In this document: positions 27,804 to 36,634 of the stretch, piece by piece
Layout of the letters: each line of letters begins with the position of its first letter
Numbering within the stretch: position 1 is the stretch's first letter
Assembly (NCBI GenBank): GCA_002841025.1
Contig: PHDQ01000004.1
Coordinates: 1 to 36,634 of the forward strand
DNA: 36,634 nt
Reading direction: 5' to 3'
DNA from: Bacteroidetes bacterium HGW-Bacteroidetes-13
GTDB taxonomy: Bacteria > Bacteroidota > Bacteroidia > Flavobacteriales > Flavobacteriaceae
Program-made: the position numbers and the translations under genes
Notes under the pieces: model-generated
Databases searched by the model: none
What the model saw: only the letters and a program-made list of their open reading frames with translations
Told to the model about the DNA's origin: nothing

Positions 27804-28223
27804 ATGTTACAGCCAAAAAGAACCAAATATCGCAAGCAGCAGAAAGGCAAGATGAAAGGCATTTCGCAACGCGGACATCTCCTTTCAAACGGAATGTTTG
27901 GTATCAAAGCCCTTGATTCTGTTTTTATTACATCTAGACAGATTGAAGCCGCCCGTATTGCCGCAACCCGATTCATGAAAAGAGAAGGTCAATTGTGGAT
28001 AAAAATATTTCCGGATAAACCAATAACCAAAAAGCCACTCGAGGTTCGTATGGGTAAAGGAAAAGGTGCCGTTGAATATTGGGTAGCCATTGTAAAACCA
28101 GGCAGGATTTTGTTTGAAGTAGGTGGTGTACCGCTTGATGTTGCTAAAGAAGCACTTCGGTTGGCGGCACAAAAATTACCTACCAAAACCAGATTTATCA
28201 TTGCAAACGATTATCAAGCTTAA
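27804..28223 (+). CDS. rplP: 50S ribosomal protein L16
   Basis: [30 protein letters not shown]. Confidence 0.99.
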   Translation: MLQPKRTKYRKQQKGKMKGISQRGHLLSNGMFGIKALDSVFITSRQIEAARIAATRFMKREGQLWIKIFPDKPITKKPLEVRMGKGKGAVEYWVAIVKPGRILFEVGGVPLDVAKEALRLAAQKLPTKTRFIIANDYQA

Positions 28224-28234
28224 TCGAAACTAAC

Positions 28235-28426
28235 ATGAAACAATCAGAAGTAAGCAAATTGAATGTTCAGGAGTTGACAGATAAACTCCAAGAATTTCAA
28301 AAAAAATATACGGATTTGAAAGTTGCTCACGCCATCACTCCGTTAGAAAACCCTGTCCAATTGCGCGCCATCCGAAAAACGGTTGCTCGCATTCAAACAG
28401 CACTCACGCAAAGAGAACTCCAATAA
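28235..28426 (+). CDS. rpmC: 50S ribosomal protein L29
   Basis: MKQSEVSKLNVQELTDKLQEFQKKYTDLKVAHAITPLENPVQLRAIRKTVARIQT. Confidence 0.98.
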   Translation: MKQSEVSKLNVQELTDKLQEFQKKYTDLKVAHAITPLENPVQLRAIRKTVARIQTALTQRELQ

Positions 28427-28441
28427 TTCAAGTTATCCAAG

Positions 28442-28696
28442 ATGGAAAGAAATTTAAGAAAAGAACGAATCGGTGTTGTTACCAGTAATAAAATGGTTAA
28501 ATCCATTGTGGTTGCCGAAGTTGAACGAGTCAAACACCCGCTATACGGTAAGTTCGTTCTCAAAACCAAAAAATATGTTGCACACGATGAGAAAAACGAA
28601 TGCAACATAGGAGATACCGTAAAAATTATGGAAACTCGTCCGCTCAGCAAGTCAAAATGTTGGAGGTTAGTTGAAATCATTGAAAGAGCTAAGTAA
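28442..28696 (+). CDS. rpsQ: 30S ribosomal protein S17
   Basis: [37 protein letters not shown]. Confidence 0.99.
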   Translation: MERNLRKERIGVVTSNKMVKSIVVAEVERVKHPLYGKFVLKTKKYVAHDEKNECNIGDTVKIMETRPLSKSKCWRLVEIIERAK

Positions 28697-28698
28697 TT

Positions 28699-29067
28699 AT
28701 GATACAGCAAGAATCAAGGCTTAAAGTAGCCGACAATACCGGTGCCAAAGAAGTTCTGACTATCCGCGTTTTGGGTGGTACAGCAAGAAGATATGCATCT
28801 GTTGGAGATAAAATCGTTGTTACCGTAAAAGATGCAACGCCAAACGGAACCGTTAAAAAAGGTCAAGTTTCAACTGCGGTTGTAGTACGTACCTTGAAAG
28901 AAGTGCGTCGTGCAGACGGATCATACATTCGCTTCGATGACAACGCCTGCGTGTTGCTCAATGCAGCTGGTGAGATGAGAGGGACACGTGTTTTCGGACC
29001 CGTAGCTCGCGAATTGAGAGAAAAACAATTCATGAAAATTGTTTCATTGGCACCCGAAGTGCTTTAA
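28699..29067 (+). CDS. rplN: 50S ribosomal protein L14
   Basis: [27 protein letters not shown]. Confidence 0.99.
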   Translation: MIQQESRLKVADNTGAKEVLTIRVLGGTARRYASVGDKIVVTVKDATPNGTVKKGQVSTAVVVRTLKEVRRADGSYIRFDDNACVLLNAAGEMRGTRVFGPVARELREKQFMKIVSLAPEVL

Positions 29068-29080
29068 TATTTGAATGACC

Positions 29081-29395
29081 ATGAAAAAATTTAAAATAAA
29101 AGCCGGTGATGTTGTCCGTGTTACAACCGGAGAACACAAAAACACGGAAGGAAAAGTTTTAAAGGTTTTGGTAAAAACCGATAAAGCCTTGGTAGAAGGT
29201 GTCAACATGGTTTCTAAACACACGAAACCAAGTGCTAAAAACCCACAAGGAGGAATTAAAAAAATGGAAGCTCCTATTCATATTTCCAATGTTGCCCTGA
29301 TTGATTCAAAATCAGGTAAAACCACACGAGTCGGTTTCAGAACAGAAGATGGGAAAAAAGTAAGATTTTCTAAGCGATCAAATCAATCAATATAG
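29081..29395 (+). CDS. rplX: 50S ribosomal protein L24
   Basis: [31 protein letters not shown]; start taken at the second ATG (29081). Confidence 0.97.
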   Translation: MKKFKIKAGDVVRVTTGEHKNTEGKVLKVLVKTDKALVEGVNMVSKHTKPSAKNPQGGIKKMEAPIHISNVALIDSKSGKTTRVGFRTEDGKKVRFSKRSNQSI

Positions 29396-29397
29396 TT

Positions 29398-29949
29398 ATG
29401 GCTTATCTACCTAGACTTAAACAAGAATACAGAGAGCGTGTGGTAACGGCTCTGACCAACGAATTTGGTTATAAAAACGTTATGCAGGTTCCTAAATTGG
29501 AAAAAATCGTTCTATCTAGAGGTGTGGGCGGAGCTGTTGCGGATAAAAAACTAATCGATTATACAGTCGATGAGTTGACCAAAATTTCTGGTCAAAAAGC
29601 AGTAGCCACCATTTCTAAAAAGGACGTTGCAAACTTCAAACTCCGAAAAGGAATGGCCATTGGTGCCAGAGTAACACTACGCGGAGATCGTATGTACGAA
29701 TTTCTCGATAGATTAATCACAACAGCTTTGCCTCGTGTCCGCGATTTTAGCGGCATCAAAGCCACCGGATTCGACGGAAGAGGAAATTATAATTTGGGCA
29801 TCACAGAACAAATTATTTTTCCAGAAATCGACATCGATAAAGTGAACAAAATTTCAGGTCTTGACATCACGTTTGTGACCAATGCAAATACAGATAAAGA
29901 AGCAAAATCATTGCTAAGCGAACTCGGTTTACCTTTTAAAAAGAACTAA
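29398..29949 (+). CDS. rplE: 50S ribosomal protein L5
   Basis: [44 protein letters not shown]. Confidence 0.99.
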   Translation: MAYLPRLKQEYRERVVTALTNEFGYKNVMQVPKLEKIVLSRGVGGAVADKKLIDYTVDELTKISGQKAVATISKKDVANFKLRKGMAIGARVTLRGDRMYEFLDRLITTALPRVRDFSGIKATGFDGRGNYNLGITEQIIFPEIDIDKVNKISGLDITFVTNANTDKEAKSLLSELGLPFKKN

Positions 29950-29952
29950 GAT

Positions 29953-30222
29953 ATGGCTAAAGAATCCATGAAAGCACGCGAAGTTAAACGCCAAAAATTG
30001 GTTGACAAATTCGCAAAAAAGAGAAAAGAAGCACTTGAAGCCGGAGATTATCAAGCTTTACAGCTAATCCCAAAAAATGCTTCACCCGTTAGATTGCACA
30101 ATAGATGTAAACTCACCGGTCGCCCAAAAGGATATATGAGAATATTCGGATTATCTCGTGTAACTTTCCGTGAAATGGCCAATCAAGGTCTTATCCCGGG
30201 TGTCAGAAAAGCAAGTTGGTAA
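29953..30222 (+). CDS. rpsN: 30S ribosomal protein S14 (zinc-independent type)
   Basis: [24 protein letters not shown]...[30 protein letters not shown]; lacks the CxxC pairs. Confidence 0.99.
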   Translation: MAKESMKAREVKRQKLVDKFAKKRKEALEAGDYQALQLIPKNASPVRLHNRCKLTGRPKGYMRIFGLSRVTFREMANQGLIPGVRKASW

Positions 30223-30244
30223 TAAAGGAAATAAAGAAACAGAT

Positions 30245-30643
30245 ATGAATACAGATCCTATTGCAGATTATCTTACCAGAATTAGAAATGCCGTGAATGC
30301 CAAACACAGAGTGGTTGAAATTCCTGCGTCTAAATTTAAAAAAGAGATTACCAAAATTCTTTTTGACCAAGGGTATATTTTAAGTTATAAATTTGAAGAT
30401 GATTCCGTACAAGGTACGATTAAAATCGCTTTAAAATATGATGCCGTGACCAAAGAACCGGTTATCAAACAAATTCAACGCATCAGCAAACCGGGCCTTA
30501 GAAAATATTCCGGAGCGCATGGTGTACCCCGAATTCTCAATGGACTTGGAATCGCCATCGTGTCAACATCAAAAGGATTGATGACCGGCAAACAAGCTCG
30601 TCAAGAGAATGTAGGTGGAGAAGTTGTGTGTTACGTTTATTAA
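30245..30643 (+). CDS. rpsH: 30S ribosomal protein S8
   Basis: [35 protein letters not shown]; start at 30245, not the 30170 ORF start. Confidence 0.99.
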   Translation: MNTDPIADYLTRIRNAVNAKHRVVEIPASKFKKEITKILFDQGYILSYKFEDDSVQGTIKIALKYDAVTKEPVIKQIQRISKPGLRKYSGAHGVPRILNGLGIAIVSTSKGLMTGKQARQENVGGEVVCYVY

Positions 30644-30662
30644 TATAAATAGTTTAGACATC

Positions 30663-31205
30663 ATGTCAAGAATAGGTAAAAACCCGATCACAATCCCTCA
30701 AGGTGTAAGCATTGAGATAGCTGATAACGTGGTAAAAGTAAAAGGCAAACTCGGTGAGCTTTCGCAGCATTATTCGGATGTATCTATCAAAATAGAGGAC
30801 GGAAAAGTAATCGTAGAAAGACCTTCAGATTCTAAAGATCATACGGCCAAACACGGTTTGTATCGTTCGTTGATCAACAATATGGTCAACGGTGTATCTG
30901 TAGGTTTTACAAAAGAACTCGAATTGGTTGGCGTTGGTTACAGAGCTTCCAATCAAGGACAGAAACTCGAATTGGCTTTAGGCTTTTCTCACGGTATCGT
31001 TTTTGAAATTGCCTCCGAAGTGAAAATTGAAACGGTCACTGAAAAAGGTAAAAATCCGATTGTTAAATTGGCTTCACATGACCGACAACTGTTGGGTCAC
31101 GTAGCCGCTAAAATCAGGTCTTTCAGAAAACCGGAGCCTTATAAAGGAAAAGGAATCAAATTTGTTGGCGAACAACTTAGAAGAAAAGCAGGTAAATCAG
31201 CGTAA
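30663..31205 (+). CDS. rplF: 50S ribosomal protein L6
   Basis: [19 protein letters not shown]...[20 protein letters not shown]; start at 30663. Confidence 0.99.
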   Translation: MSRIGKNPITIPQGVSIEIADNVVKVKGKLGELSQHYSDVSIKIEDGKVIVERPSDSKDHTAKHGLYRSLINNMVNGVSVGFTKELELVGVGYRASNQGQKLELALGFSHGIVFEIASEVKIETVTEKGKNPIVKLASHDRQLLGHVAAKIRSFRKPEPYKGKGIKFVGEQLRRKAGKSA

Positions 31206-31216
31206 AAAGTATCAAA

Positions 31217-31573
31217 ATGGCATTAGCAAATAACAAAAGAAGACAACGTATTCATTACAGAATTCGCAAAATTGTCAGCGGAACTTCCGCCAGGCCTCGA
31301 CTTGCTGTATTCAGAAGCAACGCTGAAATTTACGCGCAAGTAATCGATGATGTGAATAAAGTAACCTTAGTTGCCGCTTCATCAAGAGATAAAGACATAC
31401 TCTCTGCAACAGGCACCAAAACCGATAAAGCAGCACTTGTCGGTAAATTAATTGCCCAACGCGCAAAAGACAAAGGGATTGAAACAATCGCTTTCGACAG
31501 AGGTGGCTATCTATATCACGGACGTATCAAATCATTAGCAGAAGGCGCCAGAGAAGGCGGACTTAAATTCTAA
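31217..31573 (+). CDS. rplR: 50S ribosomal protein L18
   Basis: [39 protein letters not shown]. Confidence 0.99.
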   Translation: MALANNKRRQRIHYRIRKIVSGTSARPRLAVFRSNAEIYAQVIDDVNKVTLVAASSRDKDILSATGTKTDKAALVGKLIAQRAKDKGIETIAFDRGGYLYHGRIKSLAEGAREGGLKF

Positions 31574-31578
31574 GCATT

Positions 31579-32103
31579 ATGTTGGATAAATATAAAAACG
31601 TAGAACACGTAAAACCAAGTGGAATCGAATTGAAAGATCGTTTGGTTGGCGTACAGAGAGTTACTAAAGTAACAAAAGGTGGACGTGCATTCGGTTTTTC
31701 TGCTATCGTTGTGGTAGGAGATGAACACGGTGTAGTCGGACAAGGTCTTGGGAAATCTAAAGAAGTCGCTGATGCAATCGCTAAAGCAGTCGAAGATGCC
31801 AAGAAAAACTTGGTTCGCATACCCCTTAAAAACGCAACACTTCCTCACGAACAAAAAGGTAAGTTTGGCGGTGCTCGTGTCAACCTGCTTCCGGCAGCTC
31901 CCGGTACTGGTGTGATAGCTGGTGGTGCAGTAAGGGCAGTACTTGAGGCAGTCGGTGTACATGATGTATTGTCTAAATCTCAAGGTTCATCAAACCCGCA
32001 CAATGTGGTCAAAGCAACTTTTGATGCTTTGTTGCAGTTGAGAAGCGCACACCGTGTTGCACAACAAAGAGGCATCTCTTTAGATAAAGTTTTTAAAGGA
32101 TAA
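31579..32103 (+). CDS. rpsE: 30S ribosomal protein S5
   Basis: [46 protein letters not shown]. Confidence 0.99.
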   Translation: MLDKYKNVEHVKPSGIELKDRLVGVQRVTKVTKGGRAFGFSAIVVVGDEHGVVGQGLGKSKEVADAIAKAVEDAKKNLVRIPLKNATLPHEQKGKFGGARVNLLPAAPGTGVIAGGAVRAVLEAVGVHDVLSKSQGSSNPHNVVKATFDALLQLRSAHRVAQQRGISLDKVFKG

Positions 32104-32115
32104 TACCAAGATACC

Positions 32116-32298
32116 ATGACAAAGTTAAAAGTAACAAAAGTAAAAAGCAGTATTAACCGCCCCGAAACACAGAAAAGAACATTGGAGTCTTTGGGTCTCG
32201 GAAAAACTGGTTCATCTGTTTTACACGATAACACTCCGTCAGTGTTGGGCATGATTAACAAGGTAAAACATTTGATTTCTGTTGAAGAAGTAAAGTAA
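32116..32298 (+). CDS. rpmD: 50S ribosomal protein L30
   Basis: KLKVTKVKSSINRPETQKRTLESLGLGKTGSSVLHDNTPSVLGMINKVKHLI. Confidence 0.97.
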   Translation: MTKLKVTKVKSSINRPETQKRTLESLGLGKTGSSVLHDNTPSVLGMINKVKHLISVEEVK

Positions 32299-32364
32299 AG
32301 ATAAGAAGTAAACCATCACAATTTAGTTGGCAACAATTAGAATTATTAATGGCAAATTTCACCT

Positions 32365-32385
32365 GACCGACCGTTTAAGCGGGTC
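32365..32385 (+). promoter_or_regulatory. GC-rich hairpin upstream of rplO
   Basis: GACCGACCGTTTAAGCGGGTC: GAC/GTC plus CCG/CGG pairs with a bulge, in an otherwise AT-rich 114-bp gap. Confidence 0.4.
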
Positions 32386-32412
32386 TGAAAAAAATATAAA
32401 ATAAATTAACAG

Positions 32413-32862
32413 ATGAATTTAAGTAACTTACAACCGGCAATCGGTTCTACGCACAATCAAAACAAACGTCTTGGACGCGGACAAGGTTCCGGCAAAGGTG
32501 GAACTGCCTCACGTGGTCACAAGGGAGCCAAATCTCGTTCAGGTTATTCCAAAAAAATAGGCTTTGAAGGTGGTCAAATGCCATTGCAAAGACGCGTTCC
32601 TAAGTTTGGTTTCACCAACATCAACAGAGTAGAATACCAAGGAATCAATTTGGATGTTTTGCAACAATTGGTCGAGAAAACCAATTTAAAAGAAATCAAC
32701 CACCAAGTTTTGGTCGCCAATAAACTAGCCACCAAAAACGATTTGATTAAAATTCTTGGAAGAGGTGTATTGAAAGCAAAAATTCAGGTAACCGCACACA
32801 AATTTACAGCTACCGCCAAAGCAGCTATCGAAGCCGCCGGTGGAGAAGTCAAATCGCTTTAA
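32413..32862 (+). CDS. rplO: 50S ribosomal protein L15
   Basis: MNLSNLQPAIGSTHNQNKRLGRGQGSGKGGTASRGHKGAKSRSGYSKKIGFEGGQMPLQRRVPKFGF. Confidence 0.99.
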   Translation: MNLSNLQPAIGSTHNQNKRLGRGQGSGKGGTASRGHKGAKSRSGYSKKIGFEGGQMPLQRRVPKFGFTNINRVEYQGINLDVLQQLVEKTNLKEINHQVLVANKLATKNDLIKILGRGVLKAKIQVTAHKFTATAKAAIEAAGGEVKSL

Positions 32863-32871
32863 TAGAGAAGA

Positions 32872-34212
32872 ATGAAATTCATAGAGACCCTCAAGAATAT
32901 TTGGAAAATAGAAGCATTAAGAAGTCGCATTTTAGTGACCTTGGGTTTTCTTTTGGTTTATCGTTTTGGTGCGCATATTCCGCTACCCGGAATTGATGCT
33001 TCTCAACTAAATCAGTTGGCCACCAACACGCAGAGTGGTTTGCTTGGATTGTTAAACGCCTTTACCGGCGGTGCTTTTGCAAAAGCCTCTATCTTAGCAT
33101 TGGGAATTATGCCCTATATTTCCGCTTCTATTGTTGTACAATTAATGGGTATCGCGGTTCCTTACCTTCAAAAACTGCAAAAAGAAGGTGAAAGCGGAAG
33201 AAAAAAACTCAATCAAATAACACGTTGGCTCACCATCGCTATTACATTGGTTCAGGCACCCAGCTATTTGGCAAGCCTTCCTGCATTGGGTATTCCTGAG
33301 AGCGCATTTTTATTAGGTTATAGCACTTTGTTTTGGACTTCATCCATCATTATTTTAACCACCGGGACTGTATTTGCCATGTGGTTGGGGGAGAAAATTA
33401 CAGACAAAGGTATCGGAAACGGTATATCACTCCTCATCATGGTTGGGATCATCGCTCGCATGCCAGTTGCTTTTATACAGGAATTTTCATCTAGGGTTAC
33501 GGAGTCAAATGGTGGCTTGATACTCATATTAATCGAGGTTGTTATATGGTTATTGGTCATTATGGCTTCTATCATGTTGGTGTTGGCAGTTCGTCAAATA
33601 CCGGTTCAATATGCCCGTAGATCAGCTACAGGTGTGATGGAAAAAAATGTTGCCGGAAGCCGTCAATACATCCCTTTGAAATTAAATGCATCAGGGGTAA
33701 TGCCTATCATTTTTGCGCAAGCAATTATGTTTATCCCCGCAGCAGTGATTGGTCTCTCAGAATCCGACACGGCTCAATCTTTCACAGCAGCACTCAGCAA
33801 TATTTTCGGGTTTTGGTACAATCTATTGTTCGCAGTTCTCATCATATTGTTTACTTATTTTTATACTGCAATAACAGTACCTACCAATAAGATGGCAGAT
33901 GATTTAAAAAGAAGCGGTGGTTTTATTCCCGGTATTAGACCCGGAAAAGAAACTTCTGAATATTTGGATAAAATTATGTCTCAAATAACATTTCCAGGGT
34001 CTTTGTTCTTAGCATTGGTGGCTATCATGCCGGCCTTTGTTGTGAACATAGTGGGAATTCAGCAAAGCTGGGCTTTATTTTATGGAGGAACTTCTTTGCT
34101 TATCCTTGTTGGGGTTGCAATTGACACACTTCAACAAGTAAATTCGTATTTGTTGAATAAACATTACGATGGTTTGATGAAAACAGGGAAAAACAGAAAA
34201 GCAATAGCATAA
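32872..34212 (+). CDS. secY: Preprotein translocase subunit SecY
   Basis: [43 protein letters not shown]; multi-spanning. Confidence 0.99.
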   Translation: MKFIETLKNIWKIEALRSRILVTLGFLLVYRFGAHIPLPGIDASQLNQLATNTQSGLLGLLNAFTGGAFAKASILALGIMPYISASIVVQLMGIAVPYLQKLQKEGESGRKKLNQITRWLTIAITLVQAPSYLASLPALGIPESAFLLGYSTLFWTSSIIILTTGTVFAMWLGEKITDKGIGNGISLLIMVGIIARMPVAFIQEFSSRVTESNGGLILILIEVVIWLLVIMASIMLVLAVRQIPVQYARRSATGVMEKNVAGSRQYIPLKLNASGVMPIIFAQAIMFIPAAVIGLSESDTAQSFTAALSNIFGFWYNLLFAVLIILFTYFYTAITVPTNKMADDLKRSGGFIPGIRPGKETSEYLDKIMSQITFPGSLFLALVAIMPAFVVNIVGIQQSWALFYGGTSLLILVGVAIDTLQQVNSYLLNKHYDGLMKTGKNRKAIA

Positions 34213-34216
34213 ATAT

Positions 34217-34432
34217 ATGGCAAAACAATCAGCAATCGAACAAGACGGTACCATTATCGAAGCCTTGTCAAATGCAATGTTTCGAGTAGAATTGGAAAAC
34301 GGCCATGTTGTGACTGCTCATATCTCCGGAAAGATGAGAATGCACTACATCAAATTGTTACCCGGTGATAAAGTAAAATTAGAAATGAGTCCGTACGATC
34401 TTTCAAAAGCACGTATAACTTACAGATACTAA
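34217..34432 (+). CDS. infA: Translation initiation factor IF-1
   Basis: [71 protein letters not shown]. Confidence 0.99.
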   Translation: MAKQSAIEQDGTIIEALSNAMFRVELENGHVVTAHISGKMRMHYIKLLPGDKVKLEMSPYDLSKARITYRY

Positions 34433-34521
34433 AAAATAAGTAATTAAACGCCTGCGGAAAGCATTTTTTAAATGATAAAAGCACGTTACACACTACCGAC
34501 AAAAGAATAATACATAAAAAG

Positions 34522-34638
34522 ATGAAAGTAAGAACATCAATCAAAAAGAGAAGTGCCGAGTGCAAAATTGTACGTCGCAAGGGACGTTTATACGTCATCA
34601 ATAAATTAAATCCGAGATTTAAACAAAGACAAGGTTAA
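34522..34638 (+). CDS. rpmJ: 50S ribosomal protein L36 (38 aa; absent from the ORF track)
   Basis: Translated by eye: [38 protein letters not shown]. Confidence 0.97.
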   Translation: MKVRTSIKKRSAECKIVRRKGRLYVINKLNPRFKQRQG

Positions 34639-34640
34639 TT

Positions 34641-35015
34641 ATGGCAAGAATTTCAGGGGTTGATTTACCCAAGCAAAAACGTGGCGTGATCGCTTTGACC
34701 TATATTTTCGGTATAGGTAGAAGTAGAGCCAAAGAAATTTTGGCGAAAGCCGGAGTTGATGAAAACACAAAAGTTCTAGATTGGAATGACGACGCAATCG
34801 CAGGTATTCGCGACGCAGTCAGTTATTACAAAATTGAAGGTGAACTTCGCTCGGAAATCCAATTACACATCAAACGATTGATGGATATCGGATGCTACCG
34901 AGGTATCAGACACCGTTTGGGTCTTCCACTCAGAGGTCAACGTACCAAAAACAATTCAAGAACCCGAAAAGGGAAAAGAAAAACAGTTGCTAACAAGAAG
35001 AAAGTAACTAAATAA
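34641..35015 (+). CDS. rpsM: 30S ribosomal protein S13
   Basis: [39 protein letters not shown]...[18 protein letters not shown]. Confidence 0.99.
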   Translation: MARISGVDLPKQKRGVIALTYIFGIGRSRAKEILAKAGVDENTKVLDWNDDAIAGIRDAVSYYKIEGELRSEIQLHIKRLMDIGCYRGIRHRLGLPLRGQRTKNNSRTRKGKRKTVANKKKVTK

Positions 35016-35023
35016 TAGTTAAT

Positions 35024-35407
35024 ATGGCAAAGACAACCACAAAAAAACGCAAAGTCATTGTTGAGGCTAGCGGAGAAGCACATGTTAGCGCTTCTTTCAA
35101 CAACATTATCATTGCTTTAACCAACAAAAAAGGTGAAGTAATTTCTTGGTCATCTGCAGGGAAAATGGGTTTTAGAGGTTCTAAGAAAAACACGCCGTAT
35201 GCTGCACAATTAGCCGCCGAAGACGCATCAAAAGTAGCGCAAGAAGCCGGTTTGAGAAAGGTAAAAGTATTTGTAAAAGGCCCAGGTAACGGAAGAGAAT
35301 CTGCCATCAGAAGCATTCACAACAGCGGTATCGAAGTTACCGAAATAGTTGACGTTACGCCAATGCCACACAACGGATGCCGTCCACCAAAAAGAAGAAG
35401 AGTTTAA
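35024..35407 (+). CDS. rpsK: 30S ribosomal protein S11
   Basis: [46 protein letters not shown]...[18 protein letters not shown]. Confidence 0.99.
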   Translation: MAKTTTKKRKVIVEASGEAHVSASFNNIIIALTNKKGEVISWSSAGKMGFRGSKKNTPYAAQLAAEDASKVAQEAGLRKVKVFVKGPGNGRESAIRSIHNSGIEVTEIVDVTPMPHNGCRPPKRRRV

Positions 35408-35429
35408 ACTATTTTTAATATTAATTCCA

Positions 35430-35481
35430 ACATCCGCAAAACGTCGGCGAAGGACAGACCTTAATTCACGACAGCGAATGT
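35430..35481 (+). promoter_or_regulatory. Structured region upstream of rpsD, candidate S4-binding leader
   Basis: P1 acatccgc (35430-35437)/gcgaatgt (35474-35481), 7 of 8 pairs; P2 gtcg (35443-35446)/cgac (35469-35472); P3 aagg (35450-35453)/cctt (35459-35462). Confidence 0.5.
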
Positions 35482-35496
35482 TTAATCCAAATCCCT

Positions 35497-36102
35497 ATGG
35501 CAAGATACACCGGTCCCAAAACTAAAATCGCCAGAAAATTCGGCGAAGCTATCTTCGGAGAAGATAAATCATTTGAAAAGAAAAATTACCCACCGGGTCA
35601 ACATGGTTTGGCCAGCAAAAGAGGTAAAAAATCTGAATATGCTGTCCAGTTGATGGAAAAGCAAAAAGCAAAATACACCTACGGTGTTTTAGAGCGTCAG
35701 TTTAGAAACATGTTTGAGAAAGCGACTCGTAGTCAAGGAATCACCGGTGAAGTATTGCTTCAATTGTGCGAATCCAGATTAGACAATGTTGTGTACAGAA
35801 TGGGAATTGCACCGTCCAGAAGCGGCGCAAGACAATTGGTCTCTCACAGACACATCACCGTAAATGGCCATGTAGTGAATATCCCTTCTTACAATCTCAA
35901 AACCGGCGATGTGGTTGCCGTAAGAGAAAAATCAAAATCATTGGTTGCAATCGAAGATTCTTTAGCAAGAACCGCTACCGTATACGAATGGCTGACCTGG
36001 AATTCAGACAAATTGGAAGGAACATTTGTTTCGATTCCGCAACGTGTCCAAATACCGGAAAACATTAAAGAACAACTCATCGTTGAATTGTATTCAAAAT
36101 AA
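35497..36102 (+). CDS. rpsD: 30S ribosomal protein S4
   Basis: [21 protein letters not shown]...[33 protein letters not shown]. Confidence 0.99.
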   Translation: MARYTGPKTKIARKFGEAIFGEDKSFEKKNYPPGQHGLASKRGKKSEYAVQLMEKQKAKYTYGVLERQFRNMFEKATRSQGITGEVLLQLCESRLDNVVYRMGIAPSRSGARQLVSHRHITVNGHVVNIPSYNLKTGDVVAVREKSKSLVAIEDSLARTATVYEWLTWNSDKLEGTFVSIPQRVQIPENIKEQLIVELYSK

Positions 36103-36122
36103 TCTTTGAAACCCTAATTATT

Positions 36123-36634
36123 ATGGCAGTATTAAATTTTCAAAAGCCCGATAAAGTTATCATGATTGATTCTACGGATTTTGAAGGTCGCTTTGAATTC
36201 AGACCTTTAGAACCCGGTTACGGATTGACAGTCGGTAACGCGCTCAGAAGAGTATTGTTGTCTTCCCTCGAAGGCTATGCAATATCCTCATTAAGAATTG
36301 AAGGCGTTGAGCATGAGTTTTCTACCATCAAAGGTGTTGTAGAAGATGTTACAGAAATTGTTCTTAATCTCAAACAAGTTCGTTTCAAAAATCAAATCGA
36401 AGAAACCGAATCCGAATCTGTTAGTGTGTCATTGACCGGAAAAGATCAAGTCACTGCCGGCGATTTGCAAAAACACATTTCCGGTTTTCAAGTTCTTAAT
36501 CCCGATTTGGTTATCCTAAATAAAGAAGCCAATGTAACCCTCAATTTTGAATTTACCATCGAAAGAGGAAGAGGTTATGTTCCAGCCGAAGAAAACAAAA
36601 AAGCTAATGCAGTTTTTGGAACCATCGCGATGGA
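36123..36634 (+). CDS. rpoA: DNA-directed RNA polymerase subunit alpha, 3' truncated by window edge
   Basis: [84 protein letters not shown], read by eye; continues past the edge. Confidence 0.98.
   Translation, partial: MAVLNFQKPDKVIMIDSTDFEGRFEFRPLEPGYGLTVGNALRRVLLSSLEGYAISSLRIEGVEHEFSTIKGVVEDVTEIVLNLKQVRFKNQIEETESESVSVSLTGKDQVTAGDLQKHISGFQVLNPDLVILNKEANVTLNFEFTIERGRGYVPAEENKKANAVFGTIAM

Noticed and set aside
1-36634. tRNA, rRNA or defence system
   Set aside because: No cloverleaf, rRNA core sequence, toxin-antitoxin, restriction or other defence gene recognised; RadC and the Y1 transposase alone do not make a defence island.

Overview
This is a Flavobacteriia-like (Bacteroidota) chromosomal window and it is mostly conserved housekeeping DNA. 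The left part (1-20.2 kb) holds: a hypoxanthine phosphoribosyltransferase-adenylate kinase fusion (cut at the left edge), obgE, rarA, a secreted hypothetical protein, a yjjG-type HAD nucleotidase, a polysaccharide-deacetylase-like protein, radC, an FG-GAP/ASPIC T9SS cargo protein, mpl, rlmB, an IS200/REP-associated (Y1) transposase, a lipoprotein-SusD-SusC cluster and an Omp85-family outer-membrane protein. The right part (20.3-36.6 kb) is the str-S10-spc-alpha ribosomal protein supercluster, from rpsL to rpoA (truncated at the right edge). It includes rpmJ, which is missing from the ORF track. I do not see a clearly new multi-gene system. The observations I would follow up are mainly non-coding. 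(i) A perfect 52-bp direct repeat carrying the rlmB -7 box, start codon and first codons flanks a Y1-transposase unit that has its own nested inverted repeats. (ii) The rpsJ-rplC gap looks like an attenuator, with two mini-ORFs and a terminator whose 5' arm lies inside the second mini-ORF. (iii) A structured region sits upstream of rpsD, a candidate S4 leader. (iv) Several intergenic tracts of unrelated sequence share a 7-bp period, and one is interrupted by a 20-bp perfect palindrome. All calls come from reading sequence and translations by eye; no database search or folding software was run.
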